NCBI RefSeq assembly: GCF_003605365.2
Contig: NZ_QYTU02000033.1
Span: 1-45,452 of the forward strand
Direction: 5' to 3'
DNA: 45,452 nucleotides
Source: Siminovitchia fortis
GTDB taxonomy: Bacteria > Bacillota > Bacilli > Bacillales > Bacillaceae_C
Made by a program: the position numbers and the translations under genes. Below the pieces are notes generated by a model. It was not told the origin of the DNA. It made no database searches and saw only the letters and a program-made list of their open reading frames with translations. Positions 1 through 6,885 of this stretch are shown here, in pieces (position 1 is the first letter of the stretch; each line of letters begins with the position of its first letter).

Positions 1-64
1 CCCATTTTAATGGGGAGAGGTTTCAGAAGCCGCACTTGGCAATGATAATATACGCCCGCTGTCG

Positions 65-1372
65 ATGCAGCAGCGAACTGTAGGATTCTTTGGTATTTTT
101 TCTATTTGGGTATCGGCTAACTTTGTTATTACAACAATTTTAACTGGGATGCTTTTCTTACCTGACATTTCATTCTTAGATGCACTAAAGGCGATATTCC
201 TCGGTTCGGTAATTGGGGCTATCCCGATTGCGCTGATGGGAAGAATCGGAACGAAGACAGGCTTGCCGACTATGGTTATTGCCAGGGCAGCTTTTGGGCA
301 AAAAGGTGCCCTCCTACCAGCGGCTGCCAATACAGTCATACTTATCGGTTGGAGTTGGATTCAGGCTTATATGGCAGGATTAAGTCTGGATTATGCAATT
401 AATTTTCTAACCGGTTATAGTAATATAAATTTATTTACCATCCTGACTCAGGGGCTTGTCATCTTCATTGCCATATATGGTATACGTGGTTTTGATAAAG
501 TTCAACGGTTTATTTCAAGTGCAATGTTAATTTTGTCATTTACCATATTTTATAAATTGTTTACCGCATATGACGTTCATTCTCTTATCCAACTTCAATT
601 GTCGGAGAATCCGGAAACAACAGTTATTATTGCCTTCGATGTTGTTATAGCAACCGCTTTTTCTTGGATGTCTTCAGTTTGTGATTATAACCGGAGTGCT
701 AAATCTGAAACTGGCGGGATGATTGCCACTTATTTGGGCTATATATTGGCATCGATGCTGGCATTAGGCCTTGGAGCTGCTGTAGGTGGCTTCAGTCTTG
801 TACTTGGGATGGAGCAGACGTATGACCCTGTTGTACTTCTTGCCGCTCATGGTTTCGGTCTTGTTGCAGCCATTGTAGTTTTTCTTTCTGTCGTATCGAC
901 AAATGCGATGGCCCTATACAGTGCAAATATGTCATTTTTAAATGTATTTCCGAAAGCTTCCTTTTGGAAGTCAGCTATTATATTGGGAGTCATAACAGTC
1001 ATGGGTGCATTATTAAAGGAGAGATTAATGACACATTTCTTTGATTTTGTACTATTTATTGCAACTTTGTATATTCCGATTTTTTCTATTATGATGGCCG
1101 ATTTCTACATCGTGAAAAAACAACGTTACGACGCTGATGATATAGCTCTTGATAAAAAAGGTTTATATCGCTATATAAAAGGGTTTCACCCAGCTGCGTT
1201 TATTGCTTATGCACTCAGTGCTGCTTTTGCTCTTTATTTCACTTATGTCAGTCCACTGACCATCGGATCAACTGTTATCACGTTCTTTTTAGCAGGAATT
1301 CTTTATACAGTGTTGGCAAAAATGATGAGTTCCAGTTCTATCGCAAAAGGGAAAAGTGAGAAAACAGCATGA
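65..1372 (+). CDS. NCS1-family permease, 5' end uncertain
   Basis: Integral membrane transporter of the nucleobase:cation symporter-1 (purine/cytosine permease) type, with about 12 hydrophobic segments over 435 residues and a polar C-terminal tail. It most resembles the CytX/YxlA-like branch and is clearly divergent from the permeases at 2209 and 5136. The start is doubtful. Coding-like sequence in the same frame runs back to position 11, giving a family-like stretch with NDNIRPL just before residue 1. A stop lies at 8-10, no ATG, GTG or TTG is found between, and the ATG at 65 has no ribosome site. The gene is therefore probably cut by the window edge together with a frameshift near 20-30, or it is a 5'-damaged copy. 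Its stop overlaps the ATG of a decayed hydrolase remnant (ATGA), as in an operon. The substrate cannot be read from the sequence. Confidence 0.75.
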   Translation: MQQRTVGFFGIFSIWVSANFVITTILTGMLFLPDISFLDALKAIFLGSVIGAIPIALMGRIGTKTGLPTMVIARAAFGQKGALLPAAANTVILIGWSWIQAYMAGLSLDYAINFLTGYSNINLFTILTQGLVIFIAIYGIRGFDKVQRFISSAMLILSFTIFYKLFTAYDVHSLIQLQLSENPETTVIIAFDVVIATAFSWMSSVCDYNRSAKSETGGMIATYLGYILASMLALGLGAAVGGFSLVLGMEQTYDPVVLLAAHGFGLVAAIVVFLSVVSTNAMALYSANMSFLNVFPKASFWKSAIILGVITVMGALLKERLMTHFFDFVLFIATLYIPIFSIMMADFYIVKKQRYDADDIALDKKGLYRYIKGFHPAAFIAYALSAAFALYFTYVSPLTIGSTVITFFLAGILYTVLAKMMSSSSIAKGKSEKTA

Positions 1373-1540
1373 AAAAATGGAAATTAGCCGTCGTACAGAG
1401 TGATTTTAACGGTGGAAGCAGTTTGCCATAGATTGAATCTCATATTATGGGCTGCATGCAGAAGAATCCGGAAACAATTTGTTTTTCGGTCCGGTAATTT
1501 ATTATTGGAAGAGCAGTGAGAAGCAATGCCGAGCCGGCAG
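1369..1540 (+). pseudogene. Decayed N-terminal remnant of nitrilase-superfamily hydrolase
   Basis: The ATG at 1369 overlaps the permease stop and opens a frame starting MKKWKLAVVQSDFNGG, nearly the same as the first 16 residues of the intact hydrolase at 6886. It ends at an in-frame TAG after 20 codons. The DNA keeps matching the intact gene past the stop: GCMQKNPET corresponds to DCMQKHPET, and an EEQ...AEP stretch corresponds to EEHVRSKAEP. Extra stops and frameshifts follow, and similarity fades near 1540. It is a clear relic of a second hydrolase copy placed directly after permease 1. Confidence 0.8.
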
Positions 1541-1576
1541 TCACTATTATATGTTTTCATCAAAAGGCTAAAGAGG

Positions 1577-1602
1577 CGGTCCGCTTTGCGGGCCGTTTTT
1601 TA
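1577..1602 (+). terminator. Rho-independent terminator
   Basis: CGGTCCGC (1577-1584) pairs with GCGGGCCG (1588-1595) with a GU pair and a TTT loop, followed by seven Ts. It ends the permease 1 / hydrolase-relic transcript. Confidence 0.75.
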
Positions 1603-1607
1603 TATTA

Positions 1608-1655
1608 AAACATCAATTCAAATATGAATCAAAATGCATTTTTGAATTGATGTTT
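1608..1655. promoter_or_regulatory. Putative upstream activator site, perfect inverted repeat
   Basis: AAACATCAATTCAAA (1608-1622) is repeated inverted at 1641-1655, giving perfect 15-bp arms. Between and overlapping them are ATTCA-N4-TGAAT (1616-1629) and the near-palindrome TCAAAATGCATTTTTGA (1629-1645). The core is echoed at 6627-6650 upstream of the second sigma-54 promoter. The position, about 95 bp before the -24 GG, fits an enhancer-binding-protein site (inference). It could also form an RNA hairpin, but no T-tract follows. Confidence 0.6.
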
Positions 1656-1729
1656 CCAGTTTTGATTCATTAATAAATCACTCATTTCGACATAAATCAA
1701 CACGAAGGGTTAATGAAGGGCTTTTCTAA

Positions 1730-1747
1730 TTGGCATGATATTTGCAT
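1730..1747 (+). promoter_or_regulatory. Sigma-54 (-24/-12) promoter
   Basis: TTGGCATGATATTTGCAT matches the sigma-54 consensus (TGGCAC-N5-TTGCA) closely. GG is at 1732-1733 and GC at 1744-1745, with exactly 10 nt between them. It reads toward the small membrane protein, permease 2 and nitrilase. Confidence 0.82.
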
Positions 1748-1774
1748 TGATAAAATTAAGAAAAAGAACTACCT

Positions 1775-1864
1775 ATGCAGCCAGATGCGTGGACAGATTT
1801 GTATACGCTTCATTCAAGGGGGATTTCATATGAATTGAAGAGTAAAACTAATGTTATTGGATAA
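1775..1864 (+). pseudogene. C-terminal remnant of the same hydrolase
   Basis: The frame contains PDAWTDLYTLHSRG (1781-1822), matching the end of the intact hydrolase at 6886 (SDERTDLYTIQWRG). It opens with an ATG at 1775 only 28 nt after the sigma-54 -12 element and runs 29 codons to TAA at 1862. No ribosome site precedes it. Most of the hydrolase between promoter and tail is missing, so this looks like an internal deletion of a copy of the promoter-hydrolase unit seen at 6717-7704. The stretch 1865-1987 holds nothing else I recognise. Confidence 0.65.
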
Positions 1865-1999
1865 TGAGGTGTGGGAGATCTTTCCTAATGTTAATTAGAT
1901 TGTTTGGAAAATTTCTGATAAAATATTGCCCCTTTTTGGAAAGGATTACTTAGGGAATTATAGAATTTTTCAAAAAATATAGGTTTTGGAGGGGAAAGC

Positions 2000-2170
2000 A
2001 TGAATACTTCTGAATTTGATAAAGAATTTGTGGAAGAAGTGGAGAAAAGAATTGAAATAATAAGCAATGCAGATACACCTGATAAAAGGTTGAGCACCAT
2101 CGATTATATCCTGATAGGAATACTAAGTTTTCTAGCTGTTTTATTATTGCTTTTCGGTCGGATTTTATAA
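2000..2170 (+). CDS. 56-residue single-span membrane protein paired with NCS1 permease
   Basis: A short frame with a strong ribosome site (GGAGGGG ending about 6 nt before ATG) encodes 56 residues. An acidic, probably helical N-terminal half carries an EKRIEI motif at residues 15-20. One hydrophobic segment follows (about 36-53), with a basic residue near the end. It stops 38 bp before the GTG of permease 2. A protein of identical length and the same plan (ERRISI, then one span) lies at 4929 before permease 3, so the pair is under selection and not chance frames. I do not recognise the family. By analogy with MetS-type small subunits of other transporters it may be an accessory subunit of the permease (inference). 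Confidence 0.72.
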   Translation: MNTSEFDKEFVEEVEKRIEIISNADTPDKRLSTIDYILIGILSFLAVLLLLFGRIL

Positions 2171-2208
2171 AAATAAATTGATTAAAAATGAAAGAGGTGC
2201 GTTGCCAA

Positions 2209-3630
2209 GTGGAAAAATCTAATGGACAAAGTGATCTTTTGCCACTACTTCCCAAAGAAAGGACATGGGGAAGCCTTGACTTTTCAATGGTGAATATTGG
2301 TCTTGCTATCGCAACATGGTGTTTTTTAATTGGTGGTACATTATCGCTTTTCGTAGGTTTGAAAATGGGGTTTATTGCCACATTAGCAGGTAATACAATC
2401 TCCGTTCTTTTTGTAGCTTTGTCAAATGCCATTCCATCAAGCAGGTATGGGATTGACCAGTATATATTTTTACGGAGTATATTTGGAAAAAAGGGAACCA
2501 AGATTCCTGTAATATTAATGGTCATTGTAGAATTTGGATGGGTAGCCACATTAGCTGTTATGTTTGGAAAGGCAAGCAGTAATGCTTATGGTGCTATAAC
2601 AAATACGCCGTCTGTCTCCAACACAACTGTTATCATTTTTGCACTTATGGCTATAGTGATAAGCTGGATAATTGTATCAAGGGGTTCCAATTCCATCAAT
2701 TGGTTAAACCGGATTGTAGCCCCATTGTTGGTAACTATGTTAATCGTTATGTTTTACATGCTGTCCCAGCAATACAGCTTTGGTGAAATGTTAGCGCTAC
2801 AGCCAATAAGCCCTTTTCCAAATGATTTACACAACTATATTGTTGCCTTTGAACTTGGCCTTGGTTCAGGGTTTTCCTGGTGGCCCATCATGGGAGGGCT
2901 GACCCGGTTAACAAAATCGGAGCGGGCTGCCTTATGGCCGAATATGATTGGAGTTAATATTTGTGCAGTGTTGGGAACGATGATCGGACTATTGGCTGGA
3001 TTGGCCATCGGTGATAGCGATCCGACTGCTTGGATGATCCCGATAGGTGGAGCAGTCCTAGGTTTGATCGCATTGATCATTATTTCATTTGCTAACGTTA
3101 CTGCCATGACATCGCTTGTCTTCTCTACTTGTATGGCTTTAAAACAAATTAAGTTCTTTAGAAATATGAAATGGGAAAACTTAACACTGCTGTTTTTAAC
3201 ATGTACAGCTGTGTTTGCCCTCTTCCCTGAAGTAATATATGGGAACTTCAGCCTGTTTTTAGCGGCATGCGGAACAGTGTTTGGACCATTATCGACAGTC
3301 ATGTTTGTGGATTACTATTTATTGCGCAAACAACGAATAGATATGAGGGCTCTTTATTTGGATACACCCGGAAAGCCTTATGATTTTATTGGAGGGTACA
3401 ATATCACTCCAATCATATCAGTAGCTATCTCGGTATTTGTATACTTTTTAATAATCGATCCGATTAGTTTTGAAGGGTCAGCCTTCTTCGATTATGCCTC
3501 TGCTACGTTGCCGGCAATGCTTTTAGCAGGAATCCTGTATTACGTGATAACAAAGTTATTTGTCATTCCAAAAGGAATGGGTGGATATGATGCATCTGAA
3601 AAAAGGGAAAAAGGCGAGAAAAGTGCTTAA
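2209..3630 (+). CDS. NCS1-family permease (cytosine/purine/hydantoin type)
   Basis: A 473-residue membrane protein with about 12 hydrophobic segments. The signature region around DFSMVNIGLAIATW and the SWWPIMGGLTRL stretch place it in the NCS1 permeases, which are sodium- or proton-coupled importers of nucleobases, hydantoins, allantoin and related N-heterocycles. GTG at 2209 is preferred as the start: it has AGAGGTG 9 nt upstream, and from there the protein lines up with the permease at 5136 (LLPxLPxER near residue 10). An ATG at 2188 is in frame but overlaps the ribosome site. The protein is strongly similar to the one at 5136 through most of its length, indicating duplication. It sits between the 56-residue protein and a nitrilase, presumably in one sigma-54-driven operon. 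Its substrate may be the nitrilase substrate or another small nitrogen compound; this is not established. Confidence 0.9.
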   Translation: MEKSNGQSDLLPLLPKERTWGSLDFSMVNIGLAIATWCFLIGGTLSLFVGLKMGFIATLAGNTISVLFVALSNAIPSSRYGIDQYIFLRSIFGKKGTKIPVILMVIVEFGWVATLAVMFGKASSNAYGAITNTPSVSNTTVIIFALMAIVISWIIVSRGSNSINWLNRIVAPLLVTMLIVMFYMLSQQYSFGEMLALQPISPFPNDLHNYIVAFELGLGSGFSWWPIMGGLTRLTKSERAALWPNMIGVNICAVLGTMIGLLAGLAIGDSDPTAWMIPIGGAVLGLIALIIISFANVTAMTSLVFSTCMALKQIKFFRNMKWENLTLLFLTCTAVFALFPEVIYGNFSLFLAACGTVFGPLSTVMFVDYYLLRKQRIDMRALYLDTPGKPYDFIGGYNITPIISVAISVFVYFLIIDPISFEGSAFFDYASATLPAMLLAGILYYVITKLFVIPKGMGGYDASEKREKGEKSA

Positions 3631-3692
3631 TGGTTAAAATTGAGGTTTGGTTGTCGAGGATTATTTATAATCGATAAAAGGAGTGCTGCAAA

Positions 3693-4790
3693 ATGGGGAA
3701 GGCAATATTTGGGGGAAAAGATAAAATTACTGTAGCAATAGCCCAAGTTTCACCTGTTTTTTTGGATAAAAAAAGGACAATTGAAAAGGCAATAGATTAC
3801 ATTCATAAGGCAGGAAAAGAAGGAGCAGACCTTGTTGTTTTCCCCGAATCTTATATTCCGGCATTTCCGTACTGGCAACAGGGATATAACGATCCGTCTA
3901 CTGATTGGTTTGATGTCCATGTAAAGTTTCAAGAGGAATCAGTTGTTGTTGGGACGGAAGACACCGCTTTATTGGGAGAGGCAGCACGTCAAGCAAATGT
4001 TCATCTTAACATGGGGTGTACGGAACTTGACGATGCTGTGGGTTCCCGTACACTTTACAATACGATGCTGTATTTTGATAAAAAAGGGAGTTTGTATGGG
4101 AGGCATAGAAAGGTTGTGCCGACCAACCAGGAGAGATGTTTTCACGGTATGGGAGGCGGTGGAGATAATCTTAAAGTATACGATACAGATATCGGACGTA
4201 TTGGCGGTTTGGTTTGCTGGGAAAACCATATGATATTGATCAGGGCACTAATGGCCTTGCAGGGAGAAGAAATTCACATCGCTAATTGGCCGGGTACATG
4301 GAGCGGACTCCCAACAGAAAATATGACTTATGTAGACCAAGAGTCAAAAAACCCCCAGTCTTATAATACTAGCGATATTGAACCGGCAATCAGGGCCCAC
4401 GCCTTTGAAGCGCAGACTTTTGTCATTAGTGCATGCGGCTACCAGCCTGCCGATGAAGTACCGGATGACTTTCCTTATAAAGAAAAAACCAACTGGGACT
4501 GGGCAAATGGCGGCAGTTCAATCGTTGATCCGTTTGGCTGTTACATCGTTGAACCGGTTTATGATAAAGAAGCCCTTATCGTTGCAGAATTAGATGGAAC
4601 AATGATAAAAGCTGCAAAAAACGGTTTTGATCTTTTAGGCCATTATTCACGCCCTGATTTGGTGCAGCTTGCTTATAATAATACTGAATACAGACATTTG
4701 GTAGACATGATTAAGACAACGGGTGATGAAGGAACATTGCAAGAAATAAAGGCCCACTTATCGGAAATTACAAGTAAATTACGCAATTGA
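3693..4790 (+). CDS. Nitrilase (aliphatic/cyanide-type branch)
   Basis: A 365-residue carbon-nitrogen hydrolase. The catalytic triad is visible as Glu52 (VVFPES), Lys140 (GRHRKVVPT) and Cys175 (GGLVCWENH). The CWENH context and the length are typical of true nitrilases, which convert R-CN to acid plus ammonia, rather than of shorter amidases. It is expected to be cytoplasmic and to form spirals or large oligomers, as the family does. AAAAGGAG sits 10 nt before the ATG. It follows permease 2 and precedes a very strong terminator, so small protein, permease and nitrilase form one transcription unit behind the sigma-54 promoter at 1730. A 12-codon echo of its N-terminus lies at 6541 after permease 3. 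Substrate class (nitrile, hydroxynitrile or cyanide) cannot be settled by eye. Confidence 0.9.
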   Translation: MGKAIFGGKDKITVAIAQVSPVFLDKKRTIEKAIDYIHKAGKEGADLVVFPESYIPAFPYWQQGYNDPSTDWFDVHVKFQEESVVVGTEDTALLGEAARQANVHLNMGCTELDDAVGSRTLYNTMLYFDKKGSLYGRHRKVVPTNQERCFHGMGGGGDNLKVYDTDIGRIGGLVCWENHMILIRALMALQGEEIHIANWPGTWSGLPTENMTYVDQESKNPQSYNTSDIEPAIRAHAFEAQTFVISACGYQPADEVPDDFPYKEKTNWDWANGGSSIVDPFGCYIVEPVYDKEALIVAELDGTMIKAAKNGFDLLGHYSRPDLVQLAYNNTEYRHLVDMIKTTGDEGTLQEIKAHLSEITSKLRN

Positions 4791-4801
4791 CTAAAGTTAC
4801 A

Positions 4802-4850
4802 AAGGACTGTCCAGAAAATGAAGCTCATTTTCTGGACAGTCCTTGTTTTT
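4802..4850 (+). terminator. Strong Rho-independent terminator
   Basis: A perfect 20-bp stem (4802-4821 with 4825-4844) and AGC loop is followed by G and five Ts. It ends the nitrilase operon. The stem is unusually long and perfect. Confidence 0.9.
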
Positions 4851-4863
4851 ATTGTCGTATCGA

Positions 4864-4902
4864 AAGGTTGTTTTATTTCATTCAGGCTGGACAAGATATT
4901 TA
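4864..4902 (+). pseudogene. Fragment of cyclase-family hydrolase
   Basis: Thirteen codons read KVVLFHSGWTRYL, matching KIVLFHTGWTKYL inside the intact cyclase-family gene at 7694. Nothing else of that gene is recognisable nearby: a terminator precedes it and the 56-residue gene follows. It is a relic of a deleted cyclase copy downstream of the nitrilase. The match is short but dense, and it is in the order expected from module duplication. Confidence 0.6.
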
Positions 4903-4928
4903 AGGAAAAAAAGGGGTGAATTTTACAA

Positions 4929-5099
4929 ATGGAAGAGAATAGTCCTGAATATGAAAAAGAACTTGAACGCAGAATTTCTATACTTACCGATAATGGAAAA
5001 AAAGACAGTATTATTGAACAACTGCAAAAGTTTGATTTTATGATGATGGGCATTATTGTAGTCGTTTCGTTTCTAATCTTTTATTGGGGCTGGCAATAA
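4929..5099 (+). CDS. 56-residue single-span membrane protein paired with NCS1 permease
   Basis: Encodes 56 residues: a charged N-terminal half with an ERRISI motif (13-18), then a hydrophobic span (about 35-52) rich in Met, Val and aromatics, ending GWQ. An AGGGGTG-like ribosome site lies 11-12 nt upstream. It ends 36 bp before the ATG of permease 3. It matches the protein at 2000 in exact length, topology, acidic N-terminus, E[KR]RIxI motif and position relative to a permease, although overall identity is low. Family unknown. A role as permease small subunit or assembly factor is inferred from pairing only. Confidence 0.72.
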   Translation: MEENSPEYEKELERRISILTDNGKKDSIIEQLQKFDFMMMGIIVVVSFLIFYWGWQ

Positions 5100-5135
5100 A
5101 TATTCATAAGTTAATAAAAGAAAAGGGGTTTATCT

Positions 5136-6527
5136 ATGAGTAAGGATGATGGCACTTTTGGTCTTTTGCCCGTTTTACCCGAAGAAAGGGTTTGGAACGG
5201 TTTTGACTTTTCGATGGTCAATATTGGGTTGGCCATTGCCACTTGGGGATTTCTAATTGGCGGTACACTTTCGGAATTTGTCGATCTAAAAATGGGAATC
5301 GCCGCCTCTATAGCGGGGAATACTCTTGCAGTTATGCTTATGGCATTGGTGACAACTCTACCGTCGACAAAATATGGAATAGACCAATATGTATCGTTTC
5401 GCAGTGTGTTTGGAATTCAAGGTGTAAAGCTAACTTTAGCTGTTATGGTATTGGTTGAGTTCGGCTGGTGCGCTGTTCTGGCAATTATGTTCGGGCGGGC
5501 ATCCAGTAACATTTTGGGTGAGGTCACCAATATCTCATCTAGATCAGTTGTACCTGTAATCATATTTGGATTTATAGCCATTGCCATTAGTTGGCTAATT
5601 GTCGCCAAAGGGCCAGTTTCAATCAAATGGTTAAATCGTATTGTTGCTCCAGGCTTAGTCTTAATACTTGTTATCATGCTGGGCATCTTGTTAAGCAAAT
5701 ACTCAGTGTCTGAGGTTTTTTCCTTTAAGCCTTCCAGCCCAAATCCTAACCTATGGTGGAATTACATGATTGCATTTGAATTGAATCTTGGCGCAGGACT
5801 TTCATGGTGGCCGATTATGGGAGGTCTATCAAGACTTTGCAAAACGCAACGTGCCGGATTTTGGCCGAATTTAATCGGTTTAAACTTTTTCGCAGTATTC
5901 GGCCAAATAGTTGGGTTAATGGCGGGATTGGCACTTGGGGTAAGTGATCCGACCGAATGGATGGTTCCTTTAGGCGGAGCGGTGCTTGGGATTATTGTGC
6001 TAGTCTTTATAGCATTCGCTAATATTACTTCCATCACCTCGCTCGTATTTTCAACGTCGATGGCTCTGAAGCAAATTAAGCGTATCGAAAGAATGGATTG
6101 GTCAAAGCTGACATTCTATTTTCTGCTTTTAACGATTCCGCTAATATTCTTCCCTGACGAAGTTTATAGCCACTTTAATACTTTTCTGGCTATCTGCGGA
6201 ACTTTCTTTGGGCCGCTGTCAGGGATTTACTTTGTGGATTATTTTATTCTTCGGAAAAGGCGACTTGATATTCGCAGCCTTTATTTTACACATTCGGGAA
6301 AACCTTACTACTATTGGGGCGGTTTTAATTGGTCGGCGATTGCAGCCTTTGTGATTGCAACAGCTGCTTATTTTATTATTTTAAATCCAATCACATTTGA
6401 TAATTCCACGGTATTTCTTTATTTATCAGCATCCATTCCTGCGACAATTTTTGGCGGAGTACTTCACTACATTTTTTCAATGATGATTGTTATTCCCAAA
6501 AAATTGGGCGGATATGTTAAAAGCTAA
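5136..6527 (+). CDS. NCS1-family permease (cytosine/purine/hydantoin type)
   Basis: A 463-residue membrane transporter with about 12 spans and clear NCS1 signatures: DFSMVNIGLAIATWGF near residue 30 and LSWWPIMGGLSRL near residue 225. It is highly similar to the permease at 2209, including the N-terminal LLPVLPEER and the C-terminal PKKLGGY. The ATG follows AAAAGGGG at a normal distance. It is preceded by a 56-residue membrane protein and followed 13 bp later by a 12-codon nitrilase relic, so it appears to be the surviving transporter of a second copy of the small protein-permease-nitrilase module. No promoter was recognised between the terminator at 4802 and this gene. Confidence 0.9.
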   Translation: MSKDDGTFGLLPVLPEERVWNGFDFSMVNIGLAIATWGFLIGGTLSEFVDLKMGIAASIAGNTLAVMLMALVTTLPSTKYGIDQYVSFRSVFGIQGVKLTLAVMVLVEFGWCAVLAIMFGRASSNILGEVTNISSRSVVPVIIFGFIAIAISWLIVAKGPVSIKWLNRIVAPGLVLILVIMLGILLSKYSVSEVFSFKPSSPNPNLWWNYMIAFELNLGAGLSWWPIMGGLSRLCKTQRAGFWPNLIGLNFFAVFGQIVGLMAGLALGVSDPTEWMVPLGGAVLGIIVLVFIAFANITSITSLVFSTSMALKQIKRIERMDWSKLTFYFLLLTIPLIFFPDEVYSHFNTFLAICGTFFGPLSGIYFVDYFILRKRRLDIRSLYFTHSGKPYYYWGGFNWSAIAAFVIATAAYFIILNPITFDNSTVFLYLSASIPATIFGGVLHYIFSMMIVIPKKLGGYVKS

Positions 6528-6540
6528 TAGGGATATGAAT

Positions 6541-6576
6541 ATGGCGAAAACCATATTTGGTGGAAAGGCATTGTAA
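6541..6576 (+). pseudogene. N-terminal remnant of nitrilase
   Basis: ATG followed by AKTIFGGKAL and TAA matches the nitrilase start at 3693 (MGKAIFGGKDKI) and sits at the same place after a permease. GACAAGATT just past the stop may correspond to the following DKI codons. No further nitrilase sequence remains; sigma-54 control elements follow. Confidence 0.6.
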
Positions 6577-6613
6577 GTAGACAAGATTAAAAAAATTCAA
6601 ATGCCGATAATTT

Positions 6614-6650
6614 GATTCGAATCCAAATTAAAATACATTTTTGCATCAAT
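6614..6650. promoter_or_regulatory. Putative upstream activator site
   Basis: GATTCGAATC (6614-6623) is a perfect palindrome. ATTAAAATACATTTTTGCAT (6627-6646) repeats the core of the element at 1629-1645. The core lies about 83 bp before the -24 GG, against about 95 bp in the first copy. It is probably the binding site of a sigma-54 activator (inference). Confidence 0.5.
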
Positions 6651-6716
6651 ATTTCTTATTTCAACCCAATAATGAATTAAAATAACTTTAAAAGGCCTTT
6701 CTTAAAGCGTTTTCTG

Positions 6717-6733
6717 TTGGCATGATTTTTGCG
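6717..6733 (+). promoter_or_regulatory. Sigma-54 (-24/-12) promoter
   Basis: TTGGCATGATTTTTGCG has GG at 6719-6720 and GC at 6731-6732 with 10 nt between, and is almost identical to the promoter at 1730. It reads into the hydrolase-cyclase-dehydrogenase operon. The 150 nt leader up to 6885 shows no riboswitch I recognise. Confidence 0.8.
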
Positions 6734-6885
6734 ATAGATATCAAAGAGAGAATTAAATGGCTCTTTTATAAGCGCAGCGGTATAAGTCTTTGCTGCTGAA
6801 AGCGATATCCGGCATCATAAAGCCTCTTTTTCAAGAAATAATAGCGTTCCAATTCAATAGAGTAGGCAGAAGGTGAAAAAACGGT

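Noticed and set aside
1950-2549. Minus-strand frame of 199 codons
   Set aside because: It overlaps the 56-residue gene and permease 2, both better supported, and has no ribosome site.
4802-4850. End of an insertion sequence
   Set aside because: The perfect inverted repeat is followed by a T-tract, right after a gene stop, and no transposase is present, so a terminator explains it.
6734-6885. Riboswitch in the long leader of the hydrolase operon
   Set aside because: Some local pairing, but no recognised riboswitch core.
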